Of a stretch of DNA of 64,000 nt, positions 1-8,212 are shown piece after piece (position 1 is the stretch's first letter; the number at the start of each line of letters is the position of its first letter). The DNA comes from Alphaproteobacteria bacterium. GTDB lineage: Bacteria; Pseudomonadota; Alphaproteobacteria; TMED109. The stretch lies in assembly GCA_022825235.1 (NCBI GenBank), contig JAJDYI010000026.1, positions 1 to 64,000 of the forward strand, in the 5' to 3' direction. The notes under the pieces are model-generated. The model was not told the origin of the DNA, ran no database searches, and worked only from the letters and a program-made list of their open reading frames with translations. Both the position numbers and the translations under genes were made by a program.

Positions 1-1
1 C

Positions 2-514
2 GCCCCGGACGGCGGGCCGCGGGCCGTGGCGACCACAGCCGGTGCCGCGCGGGCGGTCGCCGAGCCGGTCGCTGCGCCGGCCCGTTCGCCCCGGGCGGTG
101 GCCCCGGCCACCTTCGAGGCTCTCGTCGAGCTGCTGCGGGACCGCAAGCATGCGCGCCTCGTCTACAACCTCGAGAACTACGTCCACCTCGTCAGATACG
201 ACCCCCGCCAACGGCAGATCGAGTACCGGGTGTCCGAGAAGGCCCCGCCCAGGTTCGTCGGGTCATTGGCACAGGACCTGGAACGGACGACCGGTTTTCG
301 CTGGCTACTGGCGCTCGTACAATCCGGAGGACAGGAGACCGTGCGCGAGCGGCGCGTGAAGCAACATGAAGTCCGGCTGCGCCTGGCCCAGATCCAACCG
401 ATCGTTGCGACAGCGCGGCGGCGTGTCCGCGATCTGCCGGATGGAATGCGGATCGGCGAGCCGACGGTCAACGAAGTGCGGGAGCGGTCAGCGACCGGGA
501 AGAACGAGCCATGA
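2..514 (+). CDS. dnaX: DNA polymerase III subunit gamma/tau, C-terminal part (5' truncated)
   Basis: The frame is open from the left edge and ends at TGA 512-514, so only the C-terminal portion of the clamp-loader subunit is present. The visible part has an Ala/Pro/Arg-rich linker (about residues 1-30), then a globular region with FEALVELLRDRKHARL and a stretch around YVHLVRYDPRQRQIEYR that resembles the tau C-terminal domain of alphaproteobacterial DnaX. The ATPase and zinc-binding modules lie outside the window. Assignment rests mainly on position: it overlaps ybaB by ATGA and is followed by recR, the conserved dnaX-ybaB-recR order. Tau would tether polymerase III core and DnaB helicase at the fork. 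Confidence 0.85.
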   Translation, partial: APDGGPRAVATTAGAARAVAEPVAAPARSPRAVAPATFEALVELLRDRKHARLVYNLENYVHLVRYDPRQRQIEYRVSEKAPPRFVGSLAQDLERTTGFRWLLALVQSGGQETVRERRVKQHEVRLRLAQIQPIVATARRRVRDLPDGMRIGEPTVNEVRERSATGKNEP

Positions 515-828
515 GTTTTGCCGAGTTGCTGGAGAGCATGGGGAGCCTGAAGGAAGGCATCTCCGACCTGCAGGGAACGCTGCGCGCCCTCGAATTCACC
601 GGAGAGGGCGGCGCTGGGCTGGTACGCGTGACCGTCAACGGGGTCGGGGAGTGCATCCGTGTCGAGATCGATCCGTCGCTGGCCTCCGACCTGCCGATGC
701 TGCAGGATCTCGTCGTGGCGGCGCAGAATCAGGCGAAGGCGCAGATGGAGCAGCGGGCCCAAGAGGAAGTGAAGAAAACCATGGGATCGATCCTGCCGAT
801 TCCGCCCTGGCTGCTGTCGCGGTTCTGA
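511..828 (+). CDS. ybaB: YbaB/EbfC family nucleoid-associated protein
   Basis: A 105-residue protein of the usual family length. These small dimeric DNA-binding proteins are nucleoid-associated, and their gene sits between dnaX and recR in most bacteria. The sequence begins with a helical MSFAELLESMGSLKEG segment, followed by a conserved beta segment (GLVRVTVNGVGECIRVEIDP) and a C-terminal helix rich in Gln/Lys/Glu (AAQNQAKAQMEQRAQEEVKK). The start codon overlaps the dnaX stop as ATGA, implying translational coupling. Nine bases separate it from recR, so the three genes form one operon. Function in recombination or nucleoid structure is inferred from family and context. Confidence 0.93.
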   Translation: MSFAELLESMGSLKEGISDLQGTLRALEFTGEGGAGLVRVTVNGVGECIRVEIDPSLASDLPMLQDLVVAAQNQAKAQMEQRAQEEVKKTMGSILPIPPWLLSRF

Positions 829-837
829 CCGTTCCGG

Positions 838-1455
838 ATGACCGACCAGACCGAGCCGATTCAACTGCTGGTGGACCGCCTGGCGCGTTTGCCAGGCCTG
901 GGTCCCCGGTCGGCGCGGCGGGTCACGCTGCATCTTCTCAAGCGTCGGAATTCCACCATGCGCGAGGTGATAGAGGCCCTGCGGACGGCCGCCGAAGCGG
1001 TCCGCCCCTGCCACATCTGCGGGAGCCTGGACACCCGGGATCCCTGCCGCATCTGCCGCGATCCGCAACGCGATCCGCGATCTCTTTGCGTGGTGGAGGA
1101 CGTCGCCGACGTGTGGGCACTGGAGCGTGCGCGGGCGTTTTCCGGGCGGTACCACGTACTCGGCGGCACGCTCAACGCGCTCGACGGGGTGGGGCCCGAG
1201 GATCTGATGGTGGAGTCCCTGATGCAGCGCGCGGCCGAGCAGGGGATGCAGGAAGTGATCCTGGCGCTTTCCGCCACGGTCGACGGCCAGGTGACGGCCC
1301 ACTACGTGGCCGAGCGGCTGAGGGGACTCGATGTACGCGTTACGCGCCTCGCGCAGGGAGTCCCGGTAGGCGGAGAGCTGGACTATCTCGACGAAGGAAC
1401 ACTCGGCGCTGCGCTAGCGGCGCGACGGGCATTCGACACCGCCGACCCGCTGTGA
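838..1455 (+). CDS. recR: Recombination mediator protein RecR
   Basis: A 205-residue protein, normal RecR length. RecR works with RecO (and RecF) to load RecA on SSB-coated single-stranded DNA during gap repair. Visible features: an N-terminal helix-hairpin-helix ([14 protein letters not shown], residues 15-29), a four-cysteine zinc finger (CHICGS...DPCRIC, residues about 58-73), a Toprim domain beginning [13 protein letters not shown] (about 83-95) with the [12 protein letters not shown] segment, and the C-terminal [16 protein letters not shown] motif. Last gene of the dnaX-ybaB-recR operon; the next gene, rmuC, is convergent with its stop only 10 bases away. Confidence 0.97.
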   Translation: MTDQTEPIQLLVDRLARLPGLGPRSARRVTLHLLKRRNSTMREVIEALRTAAEAVRPCHICGSLDTRDPCRICRDPQRDPRSLCVVEDVADVWALERARAFSGRYHVLGGTLNALDGVGPEDLMVESLMQRAAEQGMQEVILALSATVDGQVTAHYVAERLRGLDVRVTRLAQGVPVGGELDYLDEGTLGAALAARRAFDTADPL

Positions 1456-1465
1456 GGATCCGCCG

Positions 1466-2521
1466 CTAGGGGCTGTCCGGGGGCCGCGTCTCGCCGAGAG
1501 TTGTCGAACCAGCGGGCTCGTCGGCGTCGCTGCCGACCTCGACCTCCCGGATCTTTTCCGCCCGGCTGAGGATTTTCCGTGTGGAAGTATCGATTTCCCG
1601 CAGGTCACCCTCCACCTGGGAAAAGTGCCTCTGGAGGTTGGTGACCCGGCTGTCCAGCCGGCCCAGGTCCTGCATGAGATGGCCGAGTTCAACCTGAATC
1701 AGGCCTGCGTTCGTGCGGAAATCCGCGTCCCGGAGAACGCCCCGAATCGTGTTGAGAAGCGCCATGGTGGTGGATGGTGAAGCGATCCCGATCCGGGACT
1801 CGAACGCGTACTGGATCGTTTTCGGGAAACTCGCGTGGAGTTCGGCGAACAGCGACTCGCTGGGCAGGAACATCACCGCCCAGTCGGAGGTCTCGCCCGG
1901 CACGACGTAGCGATCCCGAATGTCGGAAATGTGTTTCTTGACGGCCGCTTCCAGGTTCCGGCGAGCGTCCCGTTCGTGCGGTGTGCCGCGGGCATCCAGG
2001 AACCCGCGGAAACTCGCGATCGGGAACTTCGAATCGATGGCGATGGGTCCGGGCGGGTGCGGCAGCGTGACGAGGCAGTCGATCCGGTTCCGGTTGGAGA
2101 GCGTCCGCTGGAACGCGTACGCCCTTGGCGGAAGGGCCTGGCGCACGAGATTCTCGAGCTGCACCTCACCGAAGGCGCCCGCGGCCTGCTTGTTGGCCAG
2201 CAGGTTCTGCAGGTCCACGATGTGGGTATCGAGCTTCTCGATCCGCTTGTGGGCTTCCCGAATCTCGCCGATCCGCTCACGGAGCCCGGCAAGAGTCTGA
2301 TTCGTCTCGCTGGCCTGCCGGTCGGACGCCTCGTCCATCGTCTTCCAGCGAAGTTCCAGGCTGTCGGCAAAGGACTGGATCTTGCCCTCGGTGCGGTGGA
2401 TCGAGTCCCGGAGTACGCCCAGTTCAGGATCGTGCCGCCTGGGCCGCAACAGCAGACCGGCAACGAGAGCGAGGACGCCGACCGCTGCACCGATCAGCAG
2501 TTCGGATCCACTTATCTGCAT
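1466..2521 (-). CDS. rmuC: DNA recombination protein RmuC family
   Basis: A 351-residue protein. RmuC-family proteins are predicted membrane-anchored, coiled-coil proteins with a restriction-endonuclease-like fold; loss in E. coli raises inversion at short repeats. Here an N-terminal membrane helix (LIGAAVGVLALVAGLLL) is followed by a long charged coiled coil (about residues 30-110), then the RmuC core with GAFGEVQLENLVRQALP, IDSKFPIASFRGFLDA, and SDWAVMFLPSESLFAELH. The ATG at 2521 places the membrane helix near the N-terminus, as usual; the frame is open further upstream but that part looks non-coding. It is convergent with recR. Its own promoter region would lie in the remnant SDR gene just upstream. 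Confidence 0.93.
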   Translation of the reverse strand: MQISGSELLIGAAVGVLALVAGLLLRPRRHDPELGVLRDSIHRTEGKIQSFADSLELRWKTMDEASDRQASETNQTLAGLRERIGEIREAHKRIEKLDTHIVDLQNLLANKQAAGAFGEVQLENLVRQALPPRAYAFQRTLSNRNRIDCLVTLPHPPGPIAIDSKFPIASFRGFLDARGTPHERDARRNLEAAVKKHISDIRDRYVVPGETSDWAVMFLPSESLFAELHASFPKTIQYAFESRIGIASPSTTMALLNTIRGVLRDADFRTNAGLIQVELGHLMQDLGRLDSRVTNLQRHFSQVEGDLREIDTSTRKILSRAEKIREVEVGSDADEPAGSTTLGETRPPDSP

Positions 2522-2537
2522 GAACTGCGCCGCGCCA

Positions 2538-2909
2538 TCAGATGCAGTTGCGGACGATCCCGCCGTCGGCCCGCAGCGACGCGCCGTTAGTTGGCACCGC
2601 GGCCGGACTGCAGACGTGGCAGGTGAGGTTTGCCAGTTCCTCGGGGGTCGTGTACCGGCCGAGCAGGGAAGAAAACTCCCGAACAGTGAACGTCCCGCGC
2701 TGCAGTTCGTCGACCGAGCGCCCTGCACTGCGGGCCAGCTGCGGCGGGCGCTCCGACTGCGTCTCGACCCAGGTAGGCCCGGTCAGCACCGGGTTGACCG
2801 TGACGCCGGTACCGCTCGTCGCCTCGGCCAGCCCGCAGGGCGCGGCAAAGACAATTCCCCGGGTGAAGCCGGTGACCAGTGCCGTACGCACGGCAAGATC
2901 CGGATTCAT
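2538..2909 (-). pseudogene. Short-chain dehydrogenase/reductase remnant with internal deletion
   Basis: The reading frame encodes 123 residues, about half an SDR. Residues 7-29 (VRTALVTGFTRGI...GLAE) match the N-terminal cofactor-binding strand and helix. The frame then jumps directly to SGTGVTVNPVLTGPTW (about 32-47) and a normal SDR tail with TPEELANLTCHVCSP and LRADGGIVRN. The middle of the Rossmann fold and the catalytic Tyr-x-x-x-Lys are absent, and the first glycine motif is altered. This is best explained by an in-frame deletion of roughly 130 residues in an SDR gene. The frame is still open, so a short product could be made, but it should not be a functional oxidoreductase. Confidence 0.75.
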
Positions 2910-3032
2910 CGCCGGCCCGCCGCGCGGGCGGAAGCCCAGCGGGCACAGCGATGCTGGCCTCGCGCGCCCGGGGCGACCCGCTCGTTGGCGCCCGGTAGAA
3001 TGTGCCTCCCGCCAGGCCCTGGAATCCCGATC

Positions 3033-3677
3033 ATGTCTTCCAACCCCACTGTTTCGCCCCGCCCATCCACACTGGCCGCGCAGCTCCTGCCCGCGCCTGC
3101 ACTGCCGCGGGTCGCACGGGACGCCATGCTGGTGCTCGCGGGTTCCGCCATCGTGGCCGCGTCGGCGCAGCTGACGATACCGCTGGAACCGGTGCCGGTT
3201 ACCGGGCAGACCTTCGGGGTGCTGGTGGTCGCCATGGCTCTGGGTTCGCGGCTGGGCACGTTGGCGCTGGCAGCCTACCTGATCGAGGGACTGGCCGGTC
3301 TGCCGGTGTTTGCGGGCGGCGCGTTCGGCCCGGGTGCGATCGCGGGTCCCAGCGGCGGGTACCTGATCGGGTACCTGCCGGCCGCCTGGCTGATCGGGCG
3401 TCTGGCGGAACGCGGCTGGGACCGCACCGTCGGCCGCACTGCGCTGGCGATGTTCGCGGGCAATGTCGCGCTCTACGTGCCCGGGTTGTTGTGGCTCGGG
3501 TGGCACCTCTCGGGGCTGCCGGCGGAGGAATTCGGCGACCACTCGTTCGTGATGGTGGTCCTGTGGGCCGGCCTGCTTCCGTTCATTCCGGGAGATGCGA
3601 TCAAACTCGCCCTGGCCGCCGTGGTCATGCCACTGGGCTGGAAGCTGGCCCGGAGGATGGGCGGCCCGGCGATCTGA
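3033..3677 (+). CDS. bioY: Biotin transporter BioY (ECF S component)
   Basis: A 214-residue, very hydrophobic protein with about six predicted membrane segments. BioY binds biotin in the membrane and acts as the substrate-specific component of an ECF transporter; in many alphaproteobacteria it works without, or with distant, BioMN. Diagnostic segments are QLTIPLEPVPVTGQTFGVLV (residues about 44-63), LPVFAGGAFGP with GPSGGYLIGYLPAAWLIG, and the C-terminal FIPGDAIKLALAA. The start is ATG 3033, giving a short hydrophilic N-terminus. No bioM or bioN is nearby. It is convergent with recA, with a strong hairpin between them. No biotin-synthesis gene lies in the window. Confidence 0.95.
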   Translation: MSSNPTVSPRPSTLAAQLLPAPALPRVARDAMLVLAGSAIVAASAQLTIPLEPVPVTGQTFGVLVVAMALGSRLGTLALAAYLIEGLAGLPVFAGGAFGPGAIAGPSGGYLIGYLPAAWLIGRLAERGWDRTVGRTALAMFAGNVALYVPGLLWLGWHLSGLPAEEFGDHSFVMVVLWAGLLPFIPGDAIKLALAAVVMPLGWKLARRMGGPAI

Positions 3678-3706
3678 AGCCAGGGGTCTCTCGGGCGGCG
3701 ATGCGG

Positions 3707-3724
3707 CTGGCGCCGAAGCGCCGG
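3707..3724. terminator. GC-rich hairpin with tetraloop between convergent bioY and recA
   Basis: Arms GGCGC (3709-3713) and GCGCC (3718-3722) enclose CGAA, which reads as a TTCG tetraloop on the minus strand. Flanking bases extend the stem by two pairs. It lies in the 55-base gap between the stops of two convergent genes. There is no U-tract, so intrinsic termination is uncertain. Confidence 0.4.
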
Positions 3725-3732
3725 CCGCGCCG

Positions 3733-4809
3733 TCAGGCCGACAGATCGACGGGGTTCGACGGTTCCTGTGCTTCCGCGACCGGTCCCAGGCCCTCCGCTT
3801 CACGAATGGCGCTTTCGATGCGACCCGCGACATCCGCACGTTCGTGCAGGTAGGCCTTGGCGTTTTCGCGGCCCTGCCCGATCCGCTCACTGTCGTAGGA
3901 GTACCAGGATCCGGCCTTCTCGATCACCCCGTGCTTCACGCCGAGATCGAGCATCTCGCCCAGCTTGGAGATGCCCTCTCCGTACATGATGTCGAACTCC
4001 ACCGTCTTGAACGGAGGGGCCATCTTGTTCTTGACGACCCGAACGCGCGTCTGATTGCCGACCACGTCAGCGCCATTCTTGATCTGCCCGATTCTCCGGA
4101 TATCGAGACGTACCGATGCATAGAACTTCAGGGCATTGCCGCCGGACGTGGTTTCCGGGCTGCCGTACATCACGCCGACCTTCATGCGGATCTGGTTGAT
4201 GAAGATCACGATCGTCCGGGACTTGGAGATGGAGCCCGTCAGCTTGCGCAATGCCTGGCTCATGAGGCGGGCCTGGAGGCCGACATGCGTGTCGCCCATC
4301 TCGCCTTCGAGCTCGGCCCGCGGGACCAGGGCGGCCACGCTGTCGATGACGAGCACGTCGATCGCACCCGAGCGTACGAGACTGTCCGCAATCTCCAGGG
4401 CCTGCTCGCCGGCGTCCGGCTGGGACAGGAGCAGATCCTCGACGTTCACCCCGAGCCGCTGCGCGTACATGGGGTCCAGCGCGTGTTCCGCGTCCACGAA
4501 GGCGCAGATGCCGCCGGTCTTCTGGGCTTCGGCCACCGTGTGCAGTGCGAGCGTCGTCTTTCCGGAGCTCTCGGGTCCGTAGATTTCGATGACCCGGCCG
4601 CGCGGAAGGCCGCCGATGCCAAGCGCCACGTCGAGGCCGACCGAACCCGTGGAGACGGCCTCGACCTGGATCGCGCGGTCCGTTCCCAGGCGCATGATCG
4701 AACCGGCGCCGAAATTCCGTTCGATGTCCTTCAGTGCGGCATCAAGATTGCGTTGCCGGTCGTCGGTCGGGGAATTCACATCGATCACCTTGAGATGGTT
4801 TGCAGCCAT
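3733..4809 (-). CDS. recA: Recombinase RecA
   Basis: A 358-residue RecA. It forms filaments on single-stranded DNA, catalyses strand exchange and triggers LexA self-cleavage. Walker A is GPESSGKTT (about residues 67-75); other conserved segments are [42 protein letters not shown] (Walker B), and the L2 loop region [21 protein letters not shown]. The acidic C-terminal tail is short. ATG 4809 is preferred over an in-frame ATG at 4833 because AAGGAC lies eight bases before it. A clear promoter and a palindromic SOS-like operator lie about 50-90 bases upstream. Convergent with bioY, divergent from the hydrolase gene at 5253. Confidence 0.98.
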   Translation of the reverse strand: MAANHLKVIDVNSPTDDRQRNLDAALKDIERNFGAGSIMRLGTDRAIQVEAVSTGSVGLDVALGIGGLPRGRVIEIYGPESSGKTTLALHTVAEAQKTGGICAFVDAEHALDPMYAQRLGVNVEDLLLSQPDAGEQALEIADSLVRSGAIDVLVIDSVAALVPRAELEGEMGDTHVGLQARLMSQALRKLTGSISKSRTIVIFINQIRMKVGVMYGSPETTSGGNALKFYASVRLDIRRIGQIKNGADVVGNQTRVRVVKNKMAPPFKTVEFDIMYGEGISKLGEMLDLGVKHGVIEKAGSWYSYDSERIGQGRENAKAYLHERADVAGRIESAIREAEGLGPVAEAQEPSNPVDLSA

Positions 4810-4858
4810 TCTAGTCGTCCTTCGTATTGACACGAGACTCGCACGGAGCCTGGATCGC

Positions 4859-4877
4859 GTTCTCAGGCAAAGAGAAT
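4859..4877. promoter_or_regulatory. Candidate SOS (LexA) operator at recA promoter
   Basis: A palindrome TTCTC-N7-GAGAA (4860-4864 and 4872-4876). It covers most of the predicted -10 element of recA, where a repressor would block RNA polymerase. The classic alphaproteobacterial SOS box is the direct repeat GTTC-N7-GTTC, which this is not; assignment is by position and symmetry only. Confidence 0.5.
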
Positions 4878-4901
4878 ACTATGGCAACATCCGGGTATCA
4901 A
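4873..4901 (-). promoter_or_regulatory. recA promoter (-35 TTGATA, -10 TATTCT)
   Basis: On the minus strand TTGATA (4901-4896) is followed after exactly 17 bases by TATTCT (4878-4873). Both elements are close to sigma-70 consensus, and they lie about 64 bases before the recA start codon. Confidence 0.65.
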
Positions 4902-5252
4902 CAGGAGAAATATCCGCGTCCCTCCTGAGAAAGGCGCGGCGACGCCCCCGGGCATTGGCGACGCGCCCCGTCTGCGGGCGTCGCAATTTCCCTCCCCGGA
5001 GCATCGGCCGTCGCAGCCGTGGCGCGGGTCACCGCCGATCCGGGGCCCACAGGCCGGGCTCGACCCCCGGCCCGCACGGGGACGGAGCCCTCCGGTTGCC
5101 GGCAGCCGCCCCGGGACCGTTCGTGTTGAGCCAGCGGACTTGATCGCGAGGTGCCGGGGGTGTAACGCTCGCCGGATGGCGGAAAGGCTGACCGGCCACG
5201 ATCCGGGCCCCGGAGGCCTGGCCCCCGGCGCGGCCGCGCACGCGTCGGGCCC
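4902..5252. other. Intergenic region between divergent recA and hydrolase gene
   Basis: About 350 bases of GC-rich sequence between the recA promoter and the next gene. Several short inverted repeats occur, as expected at this GC content. I see no convincing open frame, RNA gene or promoter for the downstream hydrolase. Confidence 0.5.
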
Positions 5253-6143
5253 GTGAGCGATTTCCTGCAGCACCGGACGGCGTCGTTGCGGCAGGTTGCC
5301 ATGCACTACGTCACGGTCAGCGGCCCCGGCGAGACGGTCGTGCTGCTGCACGGCTGGCCCCAGACCTGGTATGCGTGGCGTCGGGTCATTCCGCACCTCA
5401 CGGGCGCGGGCTATGCCGTGGTCGCGCCCGACCTTCGCGGTCTCGGGGACACCTCCCGGCCGACCGCGGGATACGACAGCGGTACCGTGGCCCGCGACGT
5501 CCTGGAATTGCTGCAGGACCATCTCGGAGTGCCGCGTTTTCATCTTGCCGGCCATGACTGGGGCGGCGCGGCGGCATTTGCCGTGGCCGCCGCGGCCCCG
5601 GACGCCGTGCGGTCCCTCGCGGTCGTCGATGTGACGGTGCCCGGGCTGGGACCGGACCTGTCGCAGGGCGGGCGACGGTGGCATCACGCGTTTCACATGA
5701 CCCCCGACCTGCCGGAGACTCTCACGGAGGGTCGGGAACGCGCCTATCTGGGCTGGTTCTATCGCGCTTTTTCGCAGCAGGCGGACGCCATCGAACCGGC
5801 GGCGGTTGACGAGTACCTGCGCACCTACGGCCGCCCGGGCGCCCTCGGCACGAGCTTCGCGTACTATCGCTGCATCCCTGACACCGTCGCCGCCAACCGG
5901 GCCCTCGCTGCGAGCGGGTTTCGGCTCCCGATGCCGGTGCTCGCCGTCGGCGGAGGCTCCACGGAGGCACGGGGCCGGGCCCGCGAGCCGGCGATCTCGC
6001 TGCGGACGATCGCGGACGACGTGACGGAGGTGGTGATCCCCGACTGCGGACACTTCGTGCCGGAAGAACAGCCTGCTGTCTTCGCGGAGTCCCTGCTGGC
6101 GTTCATCGGCCGGGTGGGGGGCCTCGACGCGGCGGGCTGCTGA
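5253..6143 (+). CDS. Alpha/beta hydrolase, epoxide hydrolase-like
   Basis: A 296-residue alpha/beta hydrolase starting at GTG. The oxyanion-hole motif HGWPQTWYAW lies at about residues 32-41, the nucleophile elbow is GHDWGG (Asp about residue 103), and the catalytic His is in GHFVPEEQP near the C-terminus. An Asp nucleophile with HGWP and cap-domain tyrosines (YLGWFYRAF, FAYYRC) is the pattern of soluble epoxide hydrolases and related dehalogenases. GHDWGG favours an epoxide hydrolase, but substrate cannot be read from sequence. It is convergent with a haloacid dehalogenase gene, which may hint at haloalkane or haloacid chemistry; that is only suggestive. Confidence 0.85.
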   Translation: MSDFLQHRTASLRQVAMHYVTVSGPGETVVLLHGWPQTWYAWRRVIPHLTGAGYAVVAPDLRGLGDTSRPTAGYDSGTVARDVLELLQDHLGVPRFHLAGHDWGGAAAFAVAAAAPDAVRSLAVVDVTVPGLGPDLSQGGRRWHHAFHMTPDLPETLTEGRERAYLGWFYRAFSQQADAIEPAAVDEYLRTYGRPGALGTSFAYYRCIPDTVAANRALAASGFRLPMPVLAVGGGSTEARGRAREPAISLRTIADDVTEVVIPDCGHFVPEEQPAVFAESLLAFIGRVGGLDAAGC

Positions 6144-6167
6144 CGTCCCGGCCGGAGCGGCGTCCGG

Positions 6168-6896
6168 TCAGCAGCCGAGCCGGCCGGCGAGATCAAGGAA
6201 ATCGCCGGCCACGATGTCCCAGTCGCCGTCCGGAGCCAGGTCCGACACCTGCTCCGGTCCGTATTCGGTCGGACGGGATACGAACGCCGTGCGCATGCCG
6301 CGCGCACGCGCGGCGCGCAGGTCGTCGTTGTGGGCGGCGACCATCATGGTCTCCCGCGGCGCGAGGCCGAGCATCCTGATCGTGGTGTCGTACACCTCGG
6401 CGCGGGGCTTGTACTGTCGCGCCATTTCCGCCCCCAGCGGCGCGTCCCACGGCAGTCCGGCGTGGCGGGCCATGTTGACGATCAGTGCGACATGACCGTT
6501 CGAGAGCGCCGCGAGCAGGAAACGCTGGCGCAATCGACGCATGCCCTCGCGAGCGTCCGGCCAGCCGTCCAGCCGGTGCCACACCCGGTTGAAGTGGTCG
6601 CGTTCGTCCTCGTTCAGGCCCGAGAGTCCGAAGCGCGGCAGCAGCTCGTCGAGGATTTCCCGGTGCAGGATGTCCAGGTGCACGTAGGCGCGACCCCCCT
6701 CGCGCACGGGGGTCATCGCCGGCTGGTAGCCGGCGCGCCAGGCATCGGCGAATCCCGCGCAATCGATCTCGAGGCCCCTGGCCGTGCAGAGCGTCTCGCA
6801 TTCACGGATCACCGATCCGCGCCAGTCGACCACGGTGCCGAACACGTCGAAGCACAGTGCCTTCACCGTGTCCATGGATTCGGGGCTGCCCGTCAT
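6168..6896 (-). CDS. Haloacid dehalogenase, type II (HAD superfamily)
   Basis: A 242-residue HAD-family protein. Type II haloacid dehalogenases hydrolyse L-2-haloacids to D-2-hydroxyacids through an Asp ester intermediate. Motif I is CFDVFGTVVDWRG (nucleophile Asp about residue 17), the Ser/Asn motif is ALSNGH, a Lys lies in QYKPRAEVYDTTIRMLG, and the C-terminal motif is VAAHNDDLRAARARG. VVDWRGSVI and the AHNxDLxAA motif are typical of this subgroup. An alternative ATG at 6875 would remove seven residues. It is convergent with the epoxide-hydrolase-like gene 24 bases away. True haloacid activity is not certain, since this family also contains other phosphatase-like members. Confidence 0.85.
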   Translation of the reverse strand: MTGSPESMDTVKALCFDVFGTVVDWRGSVIRECETLCTARGLEIDCAGFADAWRAGYQPAMTPVREGGRAYVHLDILHREILDELLPRFGLSGLNEDERDHFNRVWHRLDGWPDAREGMRRLRQRFLLAALSNGHVALIVNMARHAGLPWDAPLGAEMARQYKPRAEVYDTTIRMLGLAPRETMMVAAHNDDLRAARARGMRTAFVSRPTEYGPEQVSDLAPDGDWDIVAGDFLDLAGRLGC

Positions 6897-7441
6897 CGAT
6901 CCGTCTCCGTCTCACCAGCGGGCCGGGACGCTACAACACCTGCGTTGCCGCTGCTCGCCACACCTGTGCCGCGCTCCCGCGCGGGCAGGCGATCGCCGGT
7001 CGCGAGCGCTTCGCCGGGGCCGGCGATTCCGACGGACCGAACTCGCGACGGCGCGGTGCCGGCGCGTCGTGGAGCGTTGCGAACCGGTCGAAAACGGGTA
7101 ACGTCGCCGGCGGACCGCCCGCCCTTCGCGGGAACCCCGCTTGGCGGTTGTCGTCACGGTCGGTTGCGGAAGGTGTCCGTGCGTCTGTTCCGATGTCGGG
7201 CGCGCCTCCATGCCGCATCGACGCCGCGGCTGCTCGCCGTGGGGACGCGGGATTGTCGGCCGGCTGTTGACTAAGATGACGGCGCAGTCCGGCTTTTGCT
7301 CCTGCGATCGGATGCGCCAGTGAAGGTACGTCGGTACCGCTGCCAGCCCCGCGGCGCGGTTCAGCAGAAAGCCGGGCCATGCACGAGTCACTTGACCGCC
7401 AGGAAGGCGCCGCCGGTGTGTAGCTCCAGGGACCGGCTGCG
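6897..7441. other. Long intergenic region between divergent dehalogenase and chorismate mutase genes
   Basis: About 545 bases. Frames present on both strands are low-complexity Arg/Ala/Gly frames without recognisable domains, typical of GC-rich non-coding DNA. A TTGACT at 7266-7271 could be a -35 element but has no good -10 partner. It could hold the promoter and leader of the aromatic amino acid genes. Confidence 0.4.
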
Positions 7442-8212
7442 ATGAAGGGTGAGATGCGGCTGGACGACCTGCGCGTTGAGATCGACGACGTCGACGATCG
7501 CATCCATGACTTGCTGATGCGCCGTGCCCAGATCGCATCCATGGTGGGCGAGTCCAAGCGGAAGCAGGCCGGCGACGGCGCGCCCCGCCTGTTCCGTCCG
7601 GCCCGGGAGGCACGGGTACTCCGGCGATTGCTCGCCCGCCATCATGGACCGCTGCCCCGTGCAGTCGTGCAGGATGTCTGGCGCGCGATTATCGCCGGCA
7701 ACCTGCTGCTGCAGGGCAAGATGATCGTGGCCGCGACGCCCGGCGTGAGCGCGCGGCTGGCCCGCGACCATTTCGGGTCGTGCGTCGGCCTGCAGGAGGC
7801 TCCGGCCGCGGGGGCGGCGCTCGACGCGGTCAGTCAGGGGCGGGCGGCGGTCGCCGTGCTGCCGTTTCCCGGCTGTCCCGCCAGTGATGGTTCGGCCTGG
7901 TGGCCAGCGCTGGCGGAGCATCCGGGGCTCCACATCGTCGGCCAGATTCCCGTGTTCCGGTCAGCGTCGTCGCCGACCGCCGCCCTGGTTGCCGAACAGG
8001 CCCCCGAACCGTCCGATGTGGACGTGACGCTCGTCCTGGCATCCGCGGCGACGCTTCCCTCGGGTGACGATGCCCCGGCGGTCCTGGCCACTGCGACACG
8101 CGGCGAGGGCACGCTTCGCCTCGTTGCGCTCGGTGGCTACGTCCCCGCCGTGCCGCGCTGGGCCGGGCCGGAGGCACGGATTGCCGGCGTGGTGGCGGCC
8201 GCTCTGACATGA
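7442..8212 (+). CDS. Chorismate mutase (AroQ type) with C-terminal prephenate dehydratase-like extension
   Basis: A 256-residue protein. Residues about 5-90 are an AroQ-type chorismate mutase: LDDLRVEIDDVDDRIHDLLMRRAQIA (helix 1 with active-site Arg), VGESKRKQ (Lys), and the helix 3 region REARVLRRLLARHHGPLP...VWRAIIAGNLLLQ. This converts chorismate to prephenate. The remaining 165 residues have alternating strand/helix character (MIVAATPGVSARLARDHFG, GRAAVAVLPFPG) and look like a degenerate periplasmic-binding or prephenate-dehydratase fold without its TRF-type catalytic motif. Such long mutases are known in Rhodospirillales. The stop overlaps the tyrA start by ATGA, so product would pass directly to the next enzyme. 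An ATG at 7454 is an alternative start. Confidence 0.88.
   Translation: MKGEMRLDDLRVEIDDVDDRIHDLLMRRAQIASMVGESKRKQAGDGAPRLFRPAREARVLRRLLARHHGPLPRAVVQDVWRAIIAGNLLLQGKMIVAATPGVSARLARDHFGSCVGLQEAPAAGAALDAVSQGRAAVAVLPFPGCPASDGSAWWPALAEHPGLHIVGQIPVFRSASSPTAALVAEQAPEPSDVDVTLVLASAATLPSGDDAPAVLATATRGEGTLRLVALGGYVPAVPRWAGPEARIAGVVAAALT

Noticed and set aside
2991-3032. Possible BioR-type operator or biotin-linked site before bioY
   Set aside because: A TAGAAT element is present but no TTAT-type palindrome or matching -35 was seen.
4863-6053. 396-codon minus-strand frame
   Set aside because: Antisense to the epoxide-hydrolase-like gene and made of Arg/Gly/Pro-rich text typical of shadow frames.
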